Assembly (NCBI GenBank): GCA_021307325.1
Contig: CP089931.1
Span: forward strand, 830,979-894,978
Direction: 5' to 3'
DNA from: Peptoniphilus sp. GNH
GTDB taxonomy: Bacteria; Bacillota; Clostridia; Tissierellales; Peptoniphilaceae
DNA length: 64,000 bases
In this document: piece after piece, positions 19,666 to 28,056 of the stretch
Position numbering within the stretch: position 1 is the stretch's first letter
Layout of the letters: every line of letters starts with the position of its first letter
Notes under the pieces: model-generated
The model's input: only the letters and a program-made list of their open reading frames with translations
Told to the model about the DNA's origin: nothing
Database searches by the model: none
Program-made: the position numbers and the translations under genes

Positions 19666-20145
19666 TTACATATCATCCTTTACGGCTACGGCAACCATTT
19701 TTGCTCTGGCTCTTACAAGACCATCAGAAATCATTTCCATAGTAATTATTGCCTTTCTATCTGTGAGTTCTTCTAGAAAGGAGCTAACTAAAAGTTCCTT
19801 GTCTATCGGCAGGGGCTTTTTGAAATCAATTTCTAATCTGGCAGTTATAAATCTGCCTATGACTGTATTTTCATCATAGCTAAGTTTTTTCTTATTGTGG
19901 GCAAACCAAGCTGCAGAAGCTGTCCCATGGCAATCAAAAATCATGGCAATCATACCTCCGAAGAGATTATCTGGCACCCCGCCTGTATATCTTTTATCTG
20001 GTTTAAATTTGCAAATGCAGGTCTTGCCATCCTCGGATGGGTAAGATTTTAAATGCAAACCTTCTTCATTTTGGGGACCGCATCCCCAGCAGTGTTGGAA
20101 TCTCTTTTTATATGTATCTTGTATAGCTATCTTTTTGTTTTGCAT
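19666..20145 (-). CDS. PaaI-type hotdog thioesterase
   Basis: 159-residue single-hotdog protein. The N-terminal CWGCGPQNEEGLHL pattern is typical of PaaI/YigI-like acyl-CoA thioesterases. NLFGGMIAMIFDCHGTASAAW holds the active-site helix with its acidic residue. FKKPLPIDKELLVSS completes the fold. It probably hydrolyses a CoA thioester of unknown acyl group. The ATG at 20145 follows AGGACT by seven bases and is preferred over the upstream ATG. The gene is read in the same direction as the aminotransferase with 72 bases between. Confidence 0.8.
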   Translation of the reverse strand: MQNKKIAIQDTYKKRFQHCWGCGPQNEEGLHLKSYPSEDGKTCICKFKPDKRYTGGVPDNLFGGMIAMIFDCHGTASAAWFAHNKKKLSYDENTVIGRFITARLEIDFKKPLPIDKELLVSSFLEELTDRKAIITMEMISDGLVRARAKMVAVAVKDDM

Positions 20146-20233
20146 ACCAATCAGTCCTTTCATTTAGGTTATATTTATTTTAATCATTATACCCAATAAA
20201 TTGGTATTCATAGAATGTAAGTGTTACAAATTA

Positions 20234-20285
20234 AAAAGGGCTCCGAAAATCAGATTTGAAATCTAACTTTTGAAGTCCTTTTGTT
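20234..20285 (-). terminator. Imperfect long hairpin after the two-component system
   Basis: AAAAGG...CTCCGAAAATCAGATTT pairs, with mismatches, to AAATCTAACTTTTGAAGTCCTTTT. It lies 15 bases beyond the histidine kinase stop. Confidence 0.6.
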
Positions 20286-20299
20286 AAATGTGCTTGTCT

Positions 20300-21457
20300 T
20301 TATTTTTTTAGTTTTATTTCAACTGTAAAAATTTCATCTTTTAAGCTCAGTTTAAAACTCCCTCCCAGAAGGTGAACCAGATTTTTAGTTATATAAAGTC
20401 CCAGACCTGAACCCATCGTGTTTCTAGATTTATCTATTTTCACAAAAGCATCTTGCAGATCTTCTTCTTTTATATCAAGTTTTTCTTTAGCTATATTGGA
20501 TATGGAAAGTTCCAGTTCTCTTCCCGATTTTACCTTCACTTCTACATTGGTATTTTCCCTTGCATATTTATTTATATTGGACAGGAGATTTGATATTACT
20601 CTTGAAAGGAGATTGCCGTCAGTGTAGAGATAGATGTTTTCCTCGTCAGACTCATATTTTAATTCCAGTGATTTTTTTACAAATTGATCGTCAAAATCTC
20701 CATATATTTGCAAAAATAATTCATTGAATTCTATGAAATTTTTCTCGACCTTAACATTGCCACTAGCGGCCTTAGTAGCTTCCAACATATCCACTATGAG
20801 ATTTTTTAGCCGCTGAGAGTTTCTTCCCAAAATTTTTATATAGGCCTTGGCTTCCTCATCCATCACCTCTTTTTTCTCCAATATGTCTGTATAATTTATT
20901 ATTGAAGTTAGAGGCGTTTTTATGTCATGGGTTATATTTGTTATAAATGATACCCTGGCTCTTTCCATCTCTATTTTTTCTCTTAGATTTTCTTCAAAGC
21001 TTGCATCTATGGCATAAATCTTCTCCAACTTATACCTAGTGTTTTCTCTTGCAAGCGGCGAAATCTTCCCGAGTTTTTCTCCTCTTTCCAACCCGTCAAT
21101 GGCCCTTTTCATAATCTGATCTTGTATATAAAAAGAACTCAGCTCATAGATAGATCTACTAAATAAGACAAGTAATAATGAGCTTGAAACCAGACTTAGC
21201 CCAAGTAAAATTGCAAGTGCCAAAAATATGATATTAGAATTTTTATAGCCTTCTTCTTTTATAAGCTTTAAAAAAGAAAAATCCTTTAGACCGTATTCAC
21301 CAGCTCTGATTGTTATTAGTCCAATTATTATAAGGCTTGCAAAAATCCCCAAAAAATTAAAGATTCTAGTTATTACAAGTAAATCAAGCACTAAAAATTC
21401 TATATAGGACCTTGCTACAATCCCACTTAATGTTTTGTTTAACTCATTTTCTCTCAT
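20300..21457 (-). CDS. Membrane sensor histidine kinase
   Basis: 385-residue kinase with two hydrophobic hairpins (about 20-55 and 75-100) and almost no extracellular loop, so it probably senses the membrane or a partner protein. The dimerisation helix has the phospho-acceptor H177 (ITHDIKTPLTSI). The N-box is ISNLLSNINKYA (about 288-299) and the G2 loop GSGLGLYITKN (349-359). The usual DxGxG G1 motif is replaced by SNIAKEKLDI (320-329), a replacement also known in some Firmicute intramembrane-sensing kinases. Its ATG overlaps the response-regulator stop by one base (TAATG). The signal is unknown. Confidence 0.9.
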   Translation of the reverse strand: MRENELNKTLSGIVARSYIEFLVLDLLVITRIFNFLGIFASLIIIGLITIRAGEYGLKDFSFLKLIKEEGYKNSNIIFLALAILLGLSLVSSSLLLVLFSRSIYELSSFYIQDQIMKRAIDGLERGEKLGKISPLARENTRYKLEKIYAIDASFEENLREKIEMERARVSFITNITHDIKTPLTSIINYTDILEKKEVMDEEAKAYIKILGRNSQRLKNLIVDMLEATKAASGNVKVEKNFIEFNELFLQIYGDFDDQFVKKSLELKYESDEENIYLYTDGNLLSRVISNLLSNINKYARENTNVEVKVKSGRELELSISNIAKEKLDIKEEDLQDAFVKIDKSRNTMGSGLGLYITKNLVHLLGGSFKLSLKDEIFTVEIKLKK

Positions 21458-22149
21458 TAGAGGTCATCCGCCTTGTAGCCCATTCCATATATGGACTTTA
21501 TTATGTCAGGCTTTTTAGGATTGATTTCAACCTTTTCTCTCAAATGAGACATATGAACAGAAATTATCTTTTTCACATCGTGAGCTTCTTCTTCCCAGAC
21601 ATTTTCATAAATTTCATTCGAGCTAAATACCTTGCCCTTGTTTTTACATAAGAGATATAAAATTTTGTATTCATATGGCGTCAAGTTGACCTCTTTTCCA
21701 TCTACAAATACTTCTTTTGACTTGTCATTTATCTCAACTCCGGCAATTTTTATGGTATTGCTTTCTTGACTCGCAGCACCAAGACTTGTATATCTTCTTA
21801 TCATTGACCCAACTCTTGCAATTAACTCTATGGCATTAAAGGGCTTTGTTATGTAATCATCCGCCCCCACATTTAAACCTATTATCTTGTCTGTAATCTC
21901 GCTTTTAGCTGACAAAATTATAAGAGGGATATTGTTTTTTTCTCTTATTTTCAATATTGTTGATATGCCATCCATCTTGGGCATCATAAGGTCTATTATA
22001 GCAAGGTGGATTTCTTCATTTTTTATTATTTCAAGAGCTTTAAGACCGTCATAGGCCTTGAAAACTTTATAGCCTTCTGCTTCTAAATATATAGAAATAG
22101 CTCTCACTATATCTTCTTCATCGTCGCATACTAATATATTGTAAGCCAT
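21457..22149 (-). CDS. OmpR/PhoB-family response regulator
   Basis: About 230 residues. Receiver domain with acidic pocket CDDEED, phospho-acceptor D53 (IIDLMMPKMDG), and conserved T/S (ILSAKS) and K (ITKPF). The winged-helix DNA-binding domain follows (LTPYEYKILYLLCKNKGKVFSSNEIYENVW, then VHMSHLREKVE, SIYGMGYK). The ATG at 22149 lies after GAGGTGAT and is preferred over the longer frame. It is first gene of a two-gene operon with the kinase, divergent from the YihY gene. Confidence 0.93.
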   Translation of the reverse strand: MAYNILVCDDEEDIVRAISIYLEAEGYKVFKAYDGLKALEIIKNEEIHLAIIDLMMPKMDGISTILKIREKNNIPLIILSAKSEITDKIIGLNVGADDYITKPFNAIELIARVGSMIRRYTSLGAASQESNTIKIAGVEINDKSKEVFVDGKEVNLTPYEYKILYLLCKNKGKVFSSNEIYENVWEEEAHDVKKIISVHMSHLREKVEINPKKPDIIKSIYGMGYKADDL

Positions 22150-22260
22150 TGTATCACCTCTATTAAATTTTACCATAGCTAAGTCATTTTACGGCTAGCT
22201 TTTCCATTTACTTTCAGCTTCTTAGTAGAATTTTAGACTTTATAATGATAAGATTAAAAA

Positions 22261-23166
22261 ATGAAGTTAAAAAATTTTTATAAAAGAAATAAAGACAAAA
22301 CCATATTTTACTTTTTTGACGATTTGATATCTAGAATTGTAAATCATAGAATTTCCCTTTTGGCATCAAGTCAAGTTTATTATATAGTGCTTTCAATCTT
22401 TCCATTTTTGATAGCACTTGTAAACATACTTGCCCTTGCAGATTTAAAGACTAAAATCCTAATTCCAAATCTGCCCACGGCCCTTCCTGATGATATTAAA
22501 AAAATTCTTTTAAATTTTGTCAGCGGTGTCGAGGCATCTTCTTCGCCCCTTCTATTGATTGCTTCCTCGGCTCTTGGTCTATGGTCTGCATCTAGGGGAT
22601 TTATGTCCATTATGCAAAATATAAATACATCTTATAAATTGCCTCATAAAAGACAATTTTTTATATCTAAAATATTGTCATTTTTTATGGCTCTGGTGTG
22701 TCTAACCTTGTTTACCTTGGCTCTGTTTTTCATGGTTTTTGGCGGTAGCATTTTGAATCTCTTAGAAAATATTTTGAAGGTGGATATAAGTTTTGATTAT
22801 CTTATTTTAAGGATAAACTCCTATTTAATCCCTCTGATCTTTATAGGTGTCATGGTCTATATAATTTATTATGCAAGCCCTAACATAAGAGATAAAAAGA
22901 CTTTTCCGAAGAGGCTTTTCTTGCCAGGGACTCTTTTTGCTATTCTAGGATTTTTCATAACCAGTAGGGCCTTCTCTTATTATGTAGAATCCATCAGCAA
23001 GTTTTCAGTAACTTACGGTTCCCTGGGAGGTATCGTAGTGTTTTTGGTCTGGCTCTATTTGATGAATTTTATAATTCTAACCGGGGGCGAAATAAATGCC
23101 CACTTTTATTGTAAGTTTATAGGATCAGATAATGAATCATCTATTTTTGAAGATTTAATAAAATGA
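22261..23166 (+). CDS. YihY/BrkB-family inner membrane protein
   Basis: 301 residues with six predicted membrane segments. The family patterns LLASSQVYYIVLSIFPFLIAL, SASRGFMSIMQNINTSY, and SVTYGSLGGIVVFLVWLYLMNFIILTGGEINA are clear. These proteins are of unknown function, although once miscalled RNase BN. No good ribosome binding site precedes the ATG at 22261, so translation may be weak or leader-poor. The 3' end overlaps the convergent comFC gene by 12 bases. Confidence 0.88.
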   Translation: MKLKNFYKRNKDKTIFYFFDDLISRIVNHRISLLASSQVYYIVLSIFPFLIALVNILALADLKTKILIPNLPTALPDDIKKILLNFVSGVEASSSPLLLIASSALGLWSASRGFMSIMQNINTSYKLPHKRQFFISKILSFFMALVCLTLFTLALFFMVFGGSILNLLENILKVDISFDYLILRINSYLIPLIFIGVMVYIIYYASPNIRDKKTFPKRLFLPGTLFAILGFFITSRAFSYYVESISKFSVTYGSLGGIVVFLVWLYLMNFIILTGGEINAHFYCKFIGSDNESSIFEDLIK

Positions 23167-23775
23167 ACCGGAGCAAGGAGCTACAAAAGCCACATCCTCT
23201 GCTCCTTTTTCTTTTAAGGCCCTCGCAGCTTCATCTGCCGTCGCCCCACTTGTCAAAATGTCATCTAGTATTATTACCTTCTTTTTACTCAGATCGCATC
23301 TGCATTCAAAGGCTTCTTTCAAATTTTTTCTTCTTTCGATATAACCCAAGTCAACCTGTCTTTTCGTGTCTTTGACCTTATAAAGAAGTTCAATACAATC
23401 TATATTTGTAAGAGCCTCGGCTCGCTTTCCCATCTCATAAGCTTGATTATAGCCTCTTGCTCTTAAATCTTTTCCCTTCATGGGTATTGGACATATATAA
23501 TCATAATCTGTCAGTTGATTTTCTCTTATAATATCTGCTACTAAATCTCCCAGCCCCTTATAAAGATAGGTCTTATCCCTGAACTTGAAGTCTAAAATCA
23601 TATCCCTAATGACCCCTTGATACTTATAAGCCACAAAAATTTTGTCCAAATATTCAAGATGCAAGTCTTTAATAATCTTTGCCTTTACCAAATGTTTTTG
23701 GCAGATTGGACAAAGATTGTATTTTAATTCAAGCTCACTTCCACACAAGTAGCACTTATTTTTTGAAAAAATCAT
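23155..23775 (-). CDS. comFC: ComFC-type phosphoribosyltransferase-fold protein
   Basis: 206 residues. An N-terminal zinc finger (CYLCGSELELKYNLCPIC) precedes a phosphoribosyltransferase fold with the PRPP loop VIILDDILTSGATADEA (about 166-182). ComFC proteins act in natural transformation alongside ComFA and bind ssDNA. ComFA is not present here. The start overlaps recD2 by 20 bases, with GAGGGAG as ribosome site, so the two genes are likely co-translated, which links both to DNA processing. Confidence 0.9.
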   Translation of the reverse strand: MIFSKNKCYLCGSELELKYNLCPICQKHLVKAKIIKDLHLEYLDKIFVAYKYQGVIRDMILDFKFRDKTYLYKGLGDLVADIIRENQLTDYDYICPIPMKGKDLRARGYNQAYEMGKRAEALTNIDCIELLYKVKDTKRQVDLGYIERRKNLKEAFECRCDLSKKKVIILDDILTSGATADEAARALKEKGAEDVAFVAPCSGSFY

Positions 23776-25954
23776 ATTTCTCCCTCGCCTCTAAAATTCT
23801 AAGCGCCAATGAAGAATACCTAAGTCTGGTCTTGTTGTTTTCGACCATCATCCTCAAATATTTTTGCTCACCCACAAGAACTACTAGCTTCGAAGCCCTA
23901 GTAACTGCCGTATAGATTAAATTTCTATTTGCCAAAATTGGCGGCACAAAAGTCATAGGAATAATAACAAGAGGATATTCGCTGCCCTGCGACTTGTGGA
24001 TTGTTATGGCATACGAAAGGCTAAGCTCCTCTGCATCTTTTAGACTATATGTGGCAAGCTTATTCTCATCATATCTCACAACCAAGTAGCCCTCGTCAGA
24101 ATTCACTTCTTCGACTATTCCAGTGTCCCCATTAAAAATCCCCTGCTCAAAATTTCCAGTAAATTCGACCTCGTACTCCAGCTGATAATTATTTTTCATC
24201 TGCATTACCCGATCGTCCTTTCTAAAAATCTGATCTCCAACCTTTAACTCGTCGCCATGTTTTTTTGGATTTAAAGCTTCTTGCAACAATTTGTTCAGAT
24301 TGTGGACTCCTATAGGAGTTTTTTTTATGGGACTTAGCACTTGAATATCCTTTTTGGGATCTAAGCCATAATAATTTGGCAATCTCTCTGTTACCAAGTT
24401 CACTATTTCTCTACTTATGTTCTCCATTGAAGACTTATTTACAAAGAAAAAATCTCCTCCCCTTTCATTTAAAAAAGGCATTTTCCCCTCATTTATAAGA
24501 TGGGCATTTTTTACTATAAGAGATTCCTTTTCCTGCCTAAAAATTTCGTCCAGATTCACACTAGATATGACACCCGACTTTATAATATCTCTTAGGACAT
24601 TTCCAGCTCCCACAGAAGGAAGTTGGTCCTTGTCCCCCACCATTATAAGACCTGCCCCCTCTTTTAGGGCTGTCAAAAGAGTGTTAAAAAGAAGCAAGTC
24701 TACCATTGAAAATTCATCTATTATCACTACATCGGCATTCAGTTCTTCCAAGTCATCTGTGTAAAAATCCGAATGTATATCCAGAAGCTTGTGAATTGTT
24801 GAGGCCTTTCTGCCGGTGGATTCTTCCATTCTCTTTGCAGCCCGACCCGTTGGAGCTGCTAATGAAACCTTCTTACCCATGCTCTCTAAAATTTCAAGTA
24901 TCGCCCTTAGAGTTGTCGTCTTGCCCGTTCCCGGTCCTCCAGTTATAAGACATACTTTCTTAGTAACAGCTTCTCTTATGGCTAGCTTTTGCTTTTTAGC
25001 AAATTTATGACTATCAGCCTCTATACTCTCTATTTTGGCATCTAACTCTAAGAGATTAAGCTCCCTATCACTACCATCCAAAAGACTTATAAGCTTGCCG
25101 GCAGCAAAATTTTCTGCCTTATATATTTTGGTGAAATAGATAGATTTTGAATCACCATCTTTTTTTATGAAAATCTCCCTGTCTAAAATCAGCCTCTCCA
25201 TAGCCATTTCCAAGGCTTGATAAGATACAGAGATCATCTTGTTTATGCTTGATGTAACTGTGTCTTCTGGCAAAAAGCAGTGTCCTTCTAGAAGGGCCAT
25301 TTTTAAAATGTATTTTATGCAAGATTTTATTCTCATCTCTGAATCTTTGGAAAACCCCATTTTCCGCGCAAGTTCATCTGCTTTTTTAAATCCAAATCCC
25401 CTTATATCCTCTGCCAACTTGTAGGGGTTTTCCTTCACTCTTTCAATCGAAAGGTTGCCATAAACTCTATAAATTTTATTGGCATCAGTTTGAGAAATGC
25501 CAAATTCTTCAAAAAACACAAAGGCATCTCTAAGCCCTTTTTGCTCTGCAAATGCCTCTTTTATCTTTTCTAGCTTTTTTTCGCCTATACCTTCAATTTC
25601 AAGTAACCGTCTGGGATTTTCTTCTAAAATCTTAAAAGTGTCCTCTTTGAATTTTTCCACAATCCTCTTGGCCATTCTTTTGCCCACAAAGGGAATATTT
25701 CCAGAAGCCAAATAGGCAATTATGGCATCTTGCTCCTCTGGCAAAACCTCTTCGATTTTATCAAAGGAAAACTGTTCTCCATACTTTTTGTGAAAAATGA
25801 AATCGCCATCTAACTTGTACTCTCTGCCTTCTTTTATGCCAATTGCACTTCCTGTGCAAGTGATGTCTGTGTCCTCTGTCAAAAGTTTGAAAACTATGTA
25901 GCCATTTTCTTCGTTATTAAAGAATATTTTGTCTATAATTCCCCTTATTTCCAA
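23756..25954 (-). CDS. recD2: RecD2 helicase
   Basis: SF1B 5'-3' DNA helicase without RecBC partners. The N-terminal OB-like and helix-hairpin-helix region (FVGKRMAKRIVEKF, LLEIEGIGEKKLEKIKEAF) precedes the helicase core. Walker A is GGPGTGKTTTLRAIL and Walker B is VVIIDEFSMVD. GDKDQLPSVGAG and SLSYAITIHKSQGSEYPLVI are further helicase motifs. About 732 residues, normal for the family. The start is TTG at 25954 (MEIRGIIDKIFF), seven bases after GGAGG; the longer open frame reaching 26029 runs into a terminator and is unlikely to be translated. Confidence 0.94.
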   Translation of the reverse strand: MEIRGIIDKIFFNNEENGYIVFKLLTEDTDITCTGSAIGIKEGREYKLDGDFIFHKKYGEQFSFDKIEEVLPEEQDAIIAYLASGNIPFVGKRMAKRIVEKFKEDTFKILEENPRRLLEIEGIGEKKLEKIKEAFAEQKGLRDAFVFFEEFGISQTDANKIYRVYGNLSIERVKENPYKLAEDIRGFGFKKADELARKMGFSKDSEMRIKSCIKYILKMALLEGHCFLPEDTVTSSINKMISVSYQALEMAMERLILDREIFIKKDGDSKSIYFTKIYKAENFAAGKLISLLDGSDRELNLLELDAKIESIEADSHKFAKKQKLAIREAVTKKVCLITGGPGTGKTTTLRAILEILESMGKKVSLAAPTGRAAKRMEESTGRKASTIHKLLDIHSDFYTDDLEELNADVVIIDEFSMVDLLLFNTLLTALKEGAGLIMVGDKDQLPSVGAGNVLRDIIKSGVISSVNLDEIFRQEKESLIVKNAHLINEGKMPFLNERGGDFFFVNKSSMENISREIVNLVTERLPNYYGLDPKKDIQVLSPIKKTPIGVHNLNKLLQEALNPKKHGDELKVGDQIFRKDDRVMQMKNNYQLEYEVEFTGNFEQGIFNGDTGIVEEVNSDEGYLVVRYDENKLATYSLKDAEELSLSYAITIHKSQGSEYPLVIIPMTFVPPILANRNLIYTAVTRASKLVVLVGEQKYLRMMVENNKTRLRYSSLALRILEAREKYDFFKK

Positions 25955-26007
25955 TCTGAACCTCCAAGACAATTTTACCATAGAAAATCGTCCTCTAAAA
26001 CAAAAGA

Positions 26008-26028
26008 CCCCTGCCAAGCAAGGGTCCA
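26008..26028 (-). terminator. Terminator after the ImmA-like gene
   Basis: GACCC(C)TG pairs with CA(A)GGGTC around CCAAG. On the reverse strand TTTTGTTTT follows. It separates the ImmR/ImmA pair from recD2. Confidence 0.7.
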
Positions 26029-26029
26029 A

Positions 26030-26548
26030 TCACATATTCCTAAAAAAATTGCTGTCGGGGTTTTGGTCAAAATTCAACTTATAACCCATCCTCTGCATTT
26101 CATTGAGTTTAAAAATCATCATATTAACATTTACATTAAATATGCTAGCAAGTTGATTATAAGTGGCCCCCTCCCTTATTAATTTCATTATTTCATCCTC
26201 ATCTAAAAGTAAGTGGGCGGCAAATATATTGGCCTCGGTCTCCATTTCAGTCCTTATGTCAAAAAGAGTATATTCTACAAAATCTTGATTTTCTGCAAGG
26301 CTCTGATGATAAAAATCATGACCCAACTCATGAGCAAACACCATCCTGCGAGTGATATAATCCATATCGGGATTATATATTACAAATCTAACACCATCGA
26401 TGATTTTATACATCCCCAAAACCTTGGTGTTTTTAAGTGCAGGCAAAAGCACTACATCTCTTTGCTCTAAGATAATCTCCGGGTCATTAGTTTTTTCTTC
26501 TTCTATGAGATTTTTCACATCTTCATATATTCTACCCGTCTTTATCAA
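26030..26548 (-). CDS. ImmA/IrrE-family metallo-endopeptidase
   Basis: 172 residues. HEXXH motif H73-E-L-G-H77 (MVFAHELGHDFYH) with a downstream Glu-rich helix (DIRTEMETEANIFAAHLLL) giving the third ligand, as in ImmA of Bacillus ICEBs1. Such proteases cleave a partner XRE repressor. A short winged-helix-like tail (NQLASIFNVNVNMMIFKLNEMQRMGY) follows. The start overlaps the repressor stop by 4 bases (ATGA). It is the second gene of a two-gene operon. No integrase or phage genes flank it. Target specificity is inference from family and pairing. Confidence 0.9.
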   Translation of the reverse strand: MIKTGRIYEDVKNLIEEEKTNDPEIILEQRDVVLLPALKNTKVLGMYKIIDGVRFVIYNPDMDYITRRMVFAHELGHDFYHQSLAENQDFVEYTLFDIRTEMETEANIFAAHLLLDEDEIMKLIREGATYNQLASIFNVNVNMMIFKLNEMQRMGYKLNFDQNPDSNFFRNM

Positions 26549-26949
26549 TTGCCTTTTAATAACCTCTTTCTATTCGCAGTGATTTCCTTGGCCTTGAAAA
26601 AGGCTTCTTGGATTGCCAATAAAACTGCTTCCTTATCTCCTTCTGAAATATCCCCTCCAGCAAATAAAGCACTGGCATTTTTTATCAAATCTTCCGCCTG
26701 ATCTATGCTAGCTTCGCCATGTCTTTCGTTTACTTCCAAAATAAATTCGCTAGAAGAATCCATCAAATCCAAAAGATCCACATTAAAAACATCAGCCATA
26801 TTTAAATATGTTTCCCTTCTAGCTGGGTGTCTTTCTCCTAATTCGTATCCCTTATAGGCTCTTAGAGACACACCCACAAGCTTTGCAGCCTCCGGCTGAG
26901 TCCAACCTCTCTCCTTTCTGAGAGCTCTTAACTTATCTTTAAATTCCAT
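26545..26949 (-). CDS. XRE-family repressor (ImmR-like)
   Basis: 134 residues. An N-terminal HTH_3 domain (about 6-62; LRALRKERGWTQPEAAKLVGVSLRAYKGYELGERHP) precedes a helical tail (AEDLIKNASALFAGGDISEGDKEAVLLAIQEAFFKAKE) typical of dimerisation or protease recognition. It is the first gene of the pair with an ImmA-type peptidase. The upstream promoter carries an inverted repeat across its -35 box, so autoregulation is likely. The gene could be a chromosomal stress switch or the remnant of a mobile element. Confidence 0.9.
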   Translation of the reverse strand: MEFKDKLRALRKERGWTQPEAAKLVGVSLRAYKGYELGERHPARRETYLNMADVFNVDLLDLMDSSSEFILEVNERHGEASIDQAEDLIKNASALFAGGDISEGDKEAVLLAIQEAFFKAKEITANRKRLLKGN

Positions 26950-26999
26950 TTTTATACTTCATCCTCTCATAATTTTAACTTAGTGCTATCTTTGACACG

Positions 27000-27032
27000 A
27001 TTATACTTTTTGCTTGCACTTTTGTCAAGTGC
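27000..27032 (-). promoter_or_regulatory. Promoter and palindromic operator of the XRE/ImmA pair
   Basis: Reverse strand: TTGACA (27023-27028), 17-base spacer, TATAAT (27000-27005). The inverted repeat GCACTT-N5-AAGTGC (27016-27032) covers the -35 box, a classic repressor position. A further TAGTGCTA lies near 26982. Confidence 0.85.
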
Positions 27033-27159
27033 ATCTCACCTTCTATCTTTGAGAGATAATCAAATTATTTAATTTATACTTTTGCATTTTTTATTCGCAA
27101 AACAAATTTTATTAATCGTTGAATTTATAATAATGTCTTATCAAAAATACATCTGCAAC

Positions 27160-27437
27160 AAAAAACGGCGTCCGAAGACGCCATCATTTTTTGGAAGTTA
27201 TGAATTAAAAAAATATTTCTGATGTCTAGCAAATAGAAAATTTAATTTCCTCAATAAGACCTTCAGATCAAGAAGCTTTAATATCAGTTCAATGAAATAA
27301 AAATATAAATACTTTAATCAAAGGACCGACTATAAGGATATCCTGCCTATTCTAAAATAGATTGCCGAGGCAAGTTGCTTATAAAAATAAAAAGGCTTCA
27401 TGCCAAATCGGTTGGAAATAGTCCCTTCCAAATTGGC
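27160..27437 (-). ncRNA. Candidate small RNA with own promoter and UUCG terminator
   Basis: No protein frame fits, yet the segment has the boundaries of a transcription unit. It has a well-spaced promoter (27444-27472) and ends in GGCGTC-TTCG-GACGCC followed by GTTTTTTG on the reverse strand. The 5' end can form GCCAA..TGGAA/TTCCA..TTGGC, or a TTTGGAAG/CTTCCAAA closing stem with the 3' part just before the terminator. TTGCCTCGGCAA is a further hairpin. Predicted size is about 275 nt. No known family is recognised by eye; 6S-like, raiA-like and antisense regulators remain possible. Confidence 0.55.
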
Positions 27438-27443
27438 AATTAT

Positions 27444-27472
27444 ATTATATACGATTTGATATTATTTATCAA
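27444..27472 (-). promoter_or_regulatory. Promoter of the candidate small RNA
   Basis: Reverse strand TTGATA (27467-27472), 17-base spacer, TATAAT (27444-27449). No ribosome binding site or long frame follows. Confidence 0.75.
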
Positions 27473-27540
27473 CTTTATTTTTATTAAAATTCTCTTCTCT
27501 ATTTTTCTTTTGCATTTTTATCTATCGACTTCTTACAATT

Positions 27541-27581
27541 ATCCTTTTATTCTATAATTTTATCCTTTTATTCTGTAATTT
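27541..27581. repeat. 21-bp direct tandem repeat, two copies
   Basis: ATCCTTTTATTCTATAATTT, then one base, then ATCCTTTTATTCTGTAATTT (single difference). It lies in the coding-free region between the small RNA and the zinc operon. Confidence 0.8.
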
Positions 27582-27803
27582 TTCCTTACAAATTTTTATG
27601 CCGTTCTTTTATTTTTTCTTATAAAATTTTTTTACTTTGTTTATTTTATTATTTAAAAGCAGCAACTTATTGTTGCAATTTAGATTATGAAATTTTTTAA
27701 TATCTTATTTCATCATTTTTCAAACAAATCTTCTCATTTAACTGTTTGCATCTACTTTATTTATTTACAAATATTAATTTTATAATTTCTCATTTAATCA
27801 ATC

Positions 27804-27830
27804 ATTTAATCGCAAAAATTGTTATTAAAT
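27804..27830. promoter_or_regulatory. Palindrome ahead of the zinT promoter, possible operator
   Basis: ATTTAAT-N13-ATTAAAT lies 10 bases upstream of the TTGACA box. A CATTTAATC copy is repeated just before it. The regulator is not known. Confidence 0.35.
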
Positions 27831-27840
27831 AAACTTTTAA

Positions 27841-27869
27841 TTGACACGTTTTATCATCTATGCTACATT
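27841..27869 (+). promoter_or_regulatory. Candidate promoter of the zinc operon
   Basis: TTGACA (27841-27846), 17-base spacer, TACATT (27864-27869). It would give a leader of about 180 nt before the ZinT gene. Confidence 0.6.
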
Positions 27870-27908
27870 ATTATTGATTACAAAGGTCAAGTGTTTTTGG
27901 CAATTATA

Positions 27909-27942
27909 TTTTATGCAGTTTCTTATTTTATGCAGTTTCTTA
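27909..27942. repeat. Perfect 17-bp tandem repeat in the zinT leader
   Basis: TTTTATGCAGTTTCTTA occurs twice with no gap. It lies within the predicted 5' leader of the zinc operon. Confidence 0.85.
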
Positions 27943-28056
27943 ATCGTGATTTTTCAAAAGATTAAACTCTTTTAATTTTTTTATGTTTTCATGTTTATGC
28001 GAACCTCTTCTTTTATAATTGCCTCTAACTCTGACTAAATTTTAGGAGGATAAAAA

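Noticed and set aside
25955-26029. Longer start for RecD2
   Set aside because: The extra 25 codons lie in a terminator region and have no homology-like pattern; TTG at 25954 has the good ribosome site.
26030-26949. Part of an integrated element or prophage
   Set aside because: No integrase, att-like repeat, or structural gene lies on either side; flanks are housekeeping genes.
27375-27557. A 60-codon frame in the gap upstream of zinT
   Set aside because: It crosses the small-RNA promoter, has no ribosome site, and is AT-biased.
27541-27942. CRISPR array
   Set aside because: Only two copies of each repeat, with no regular spacers and no cas genes.
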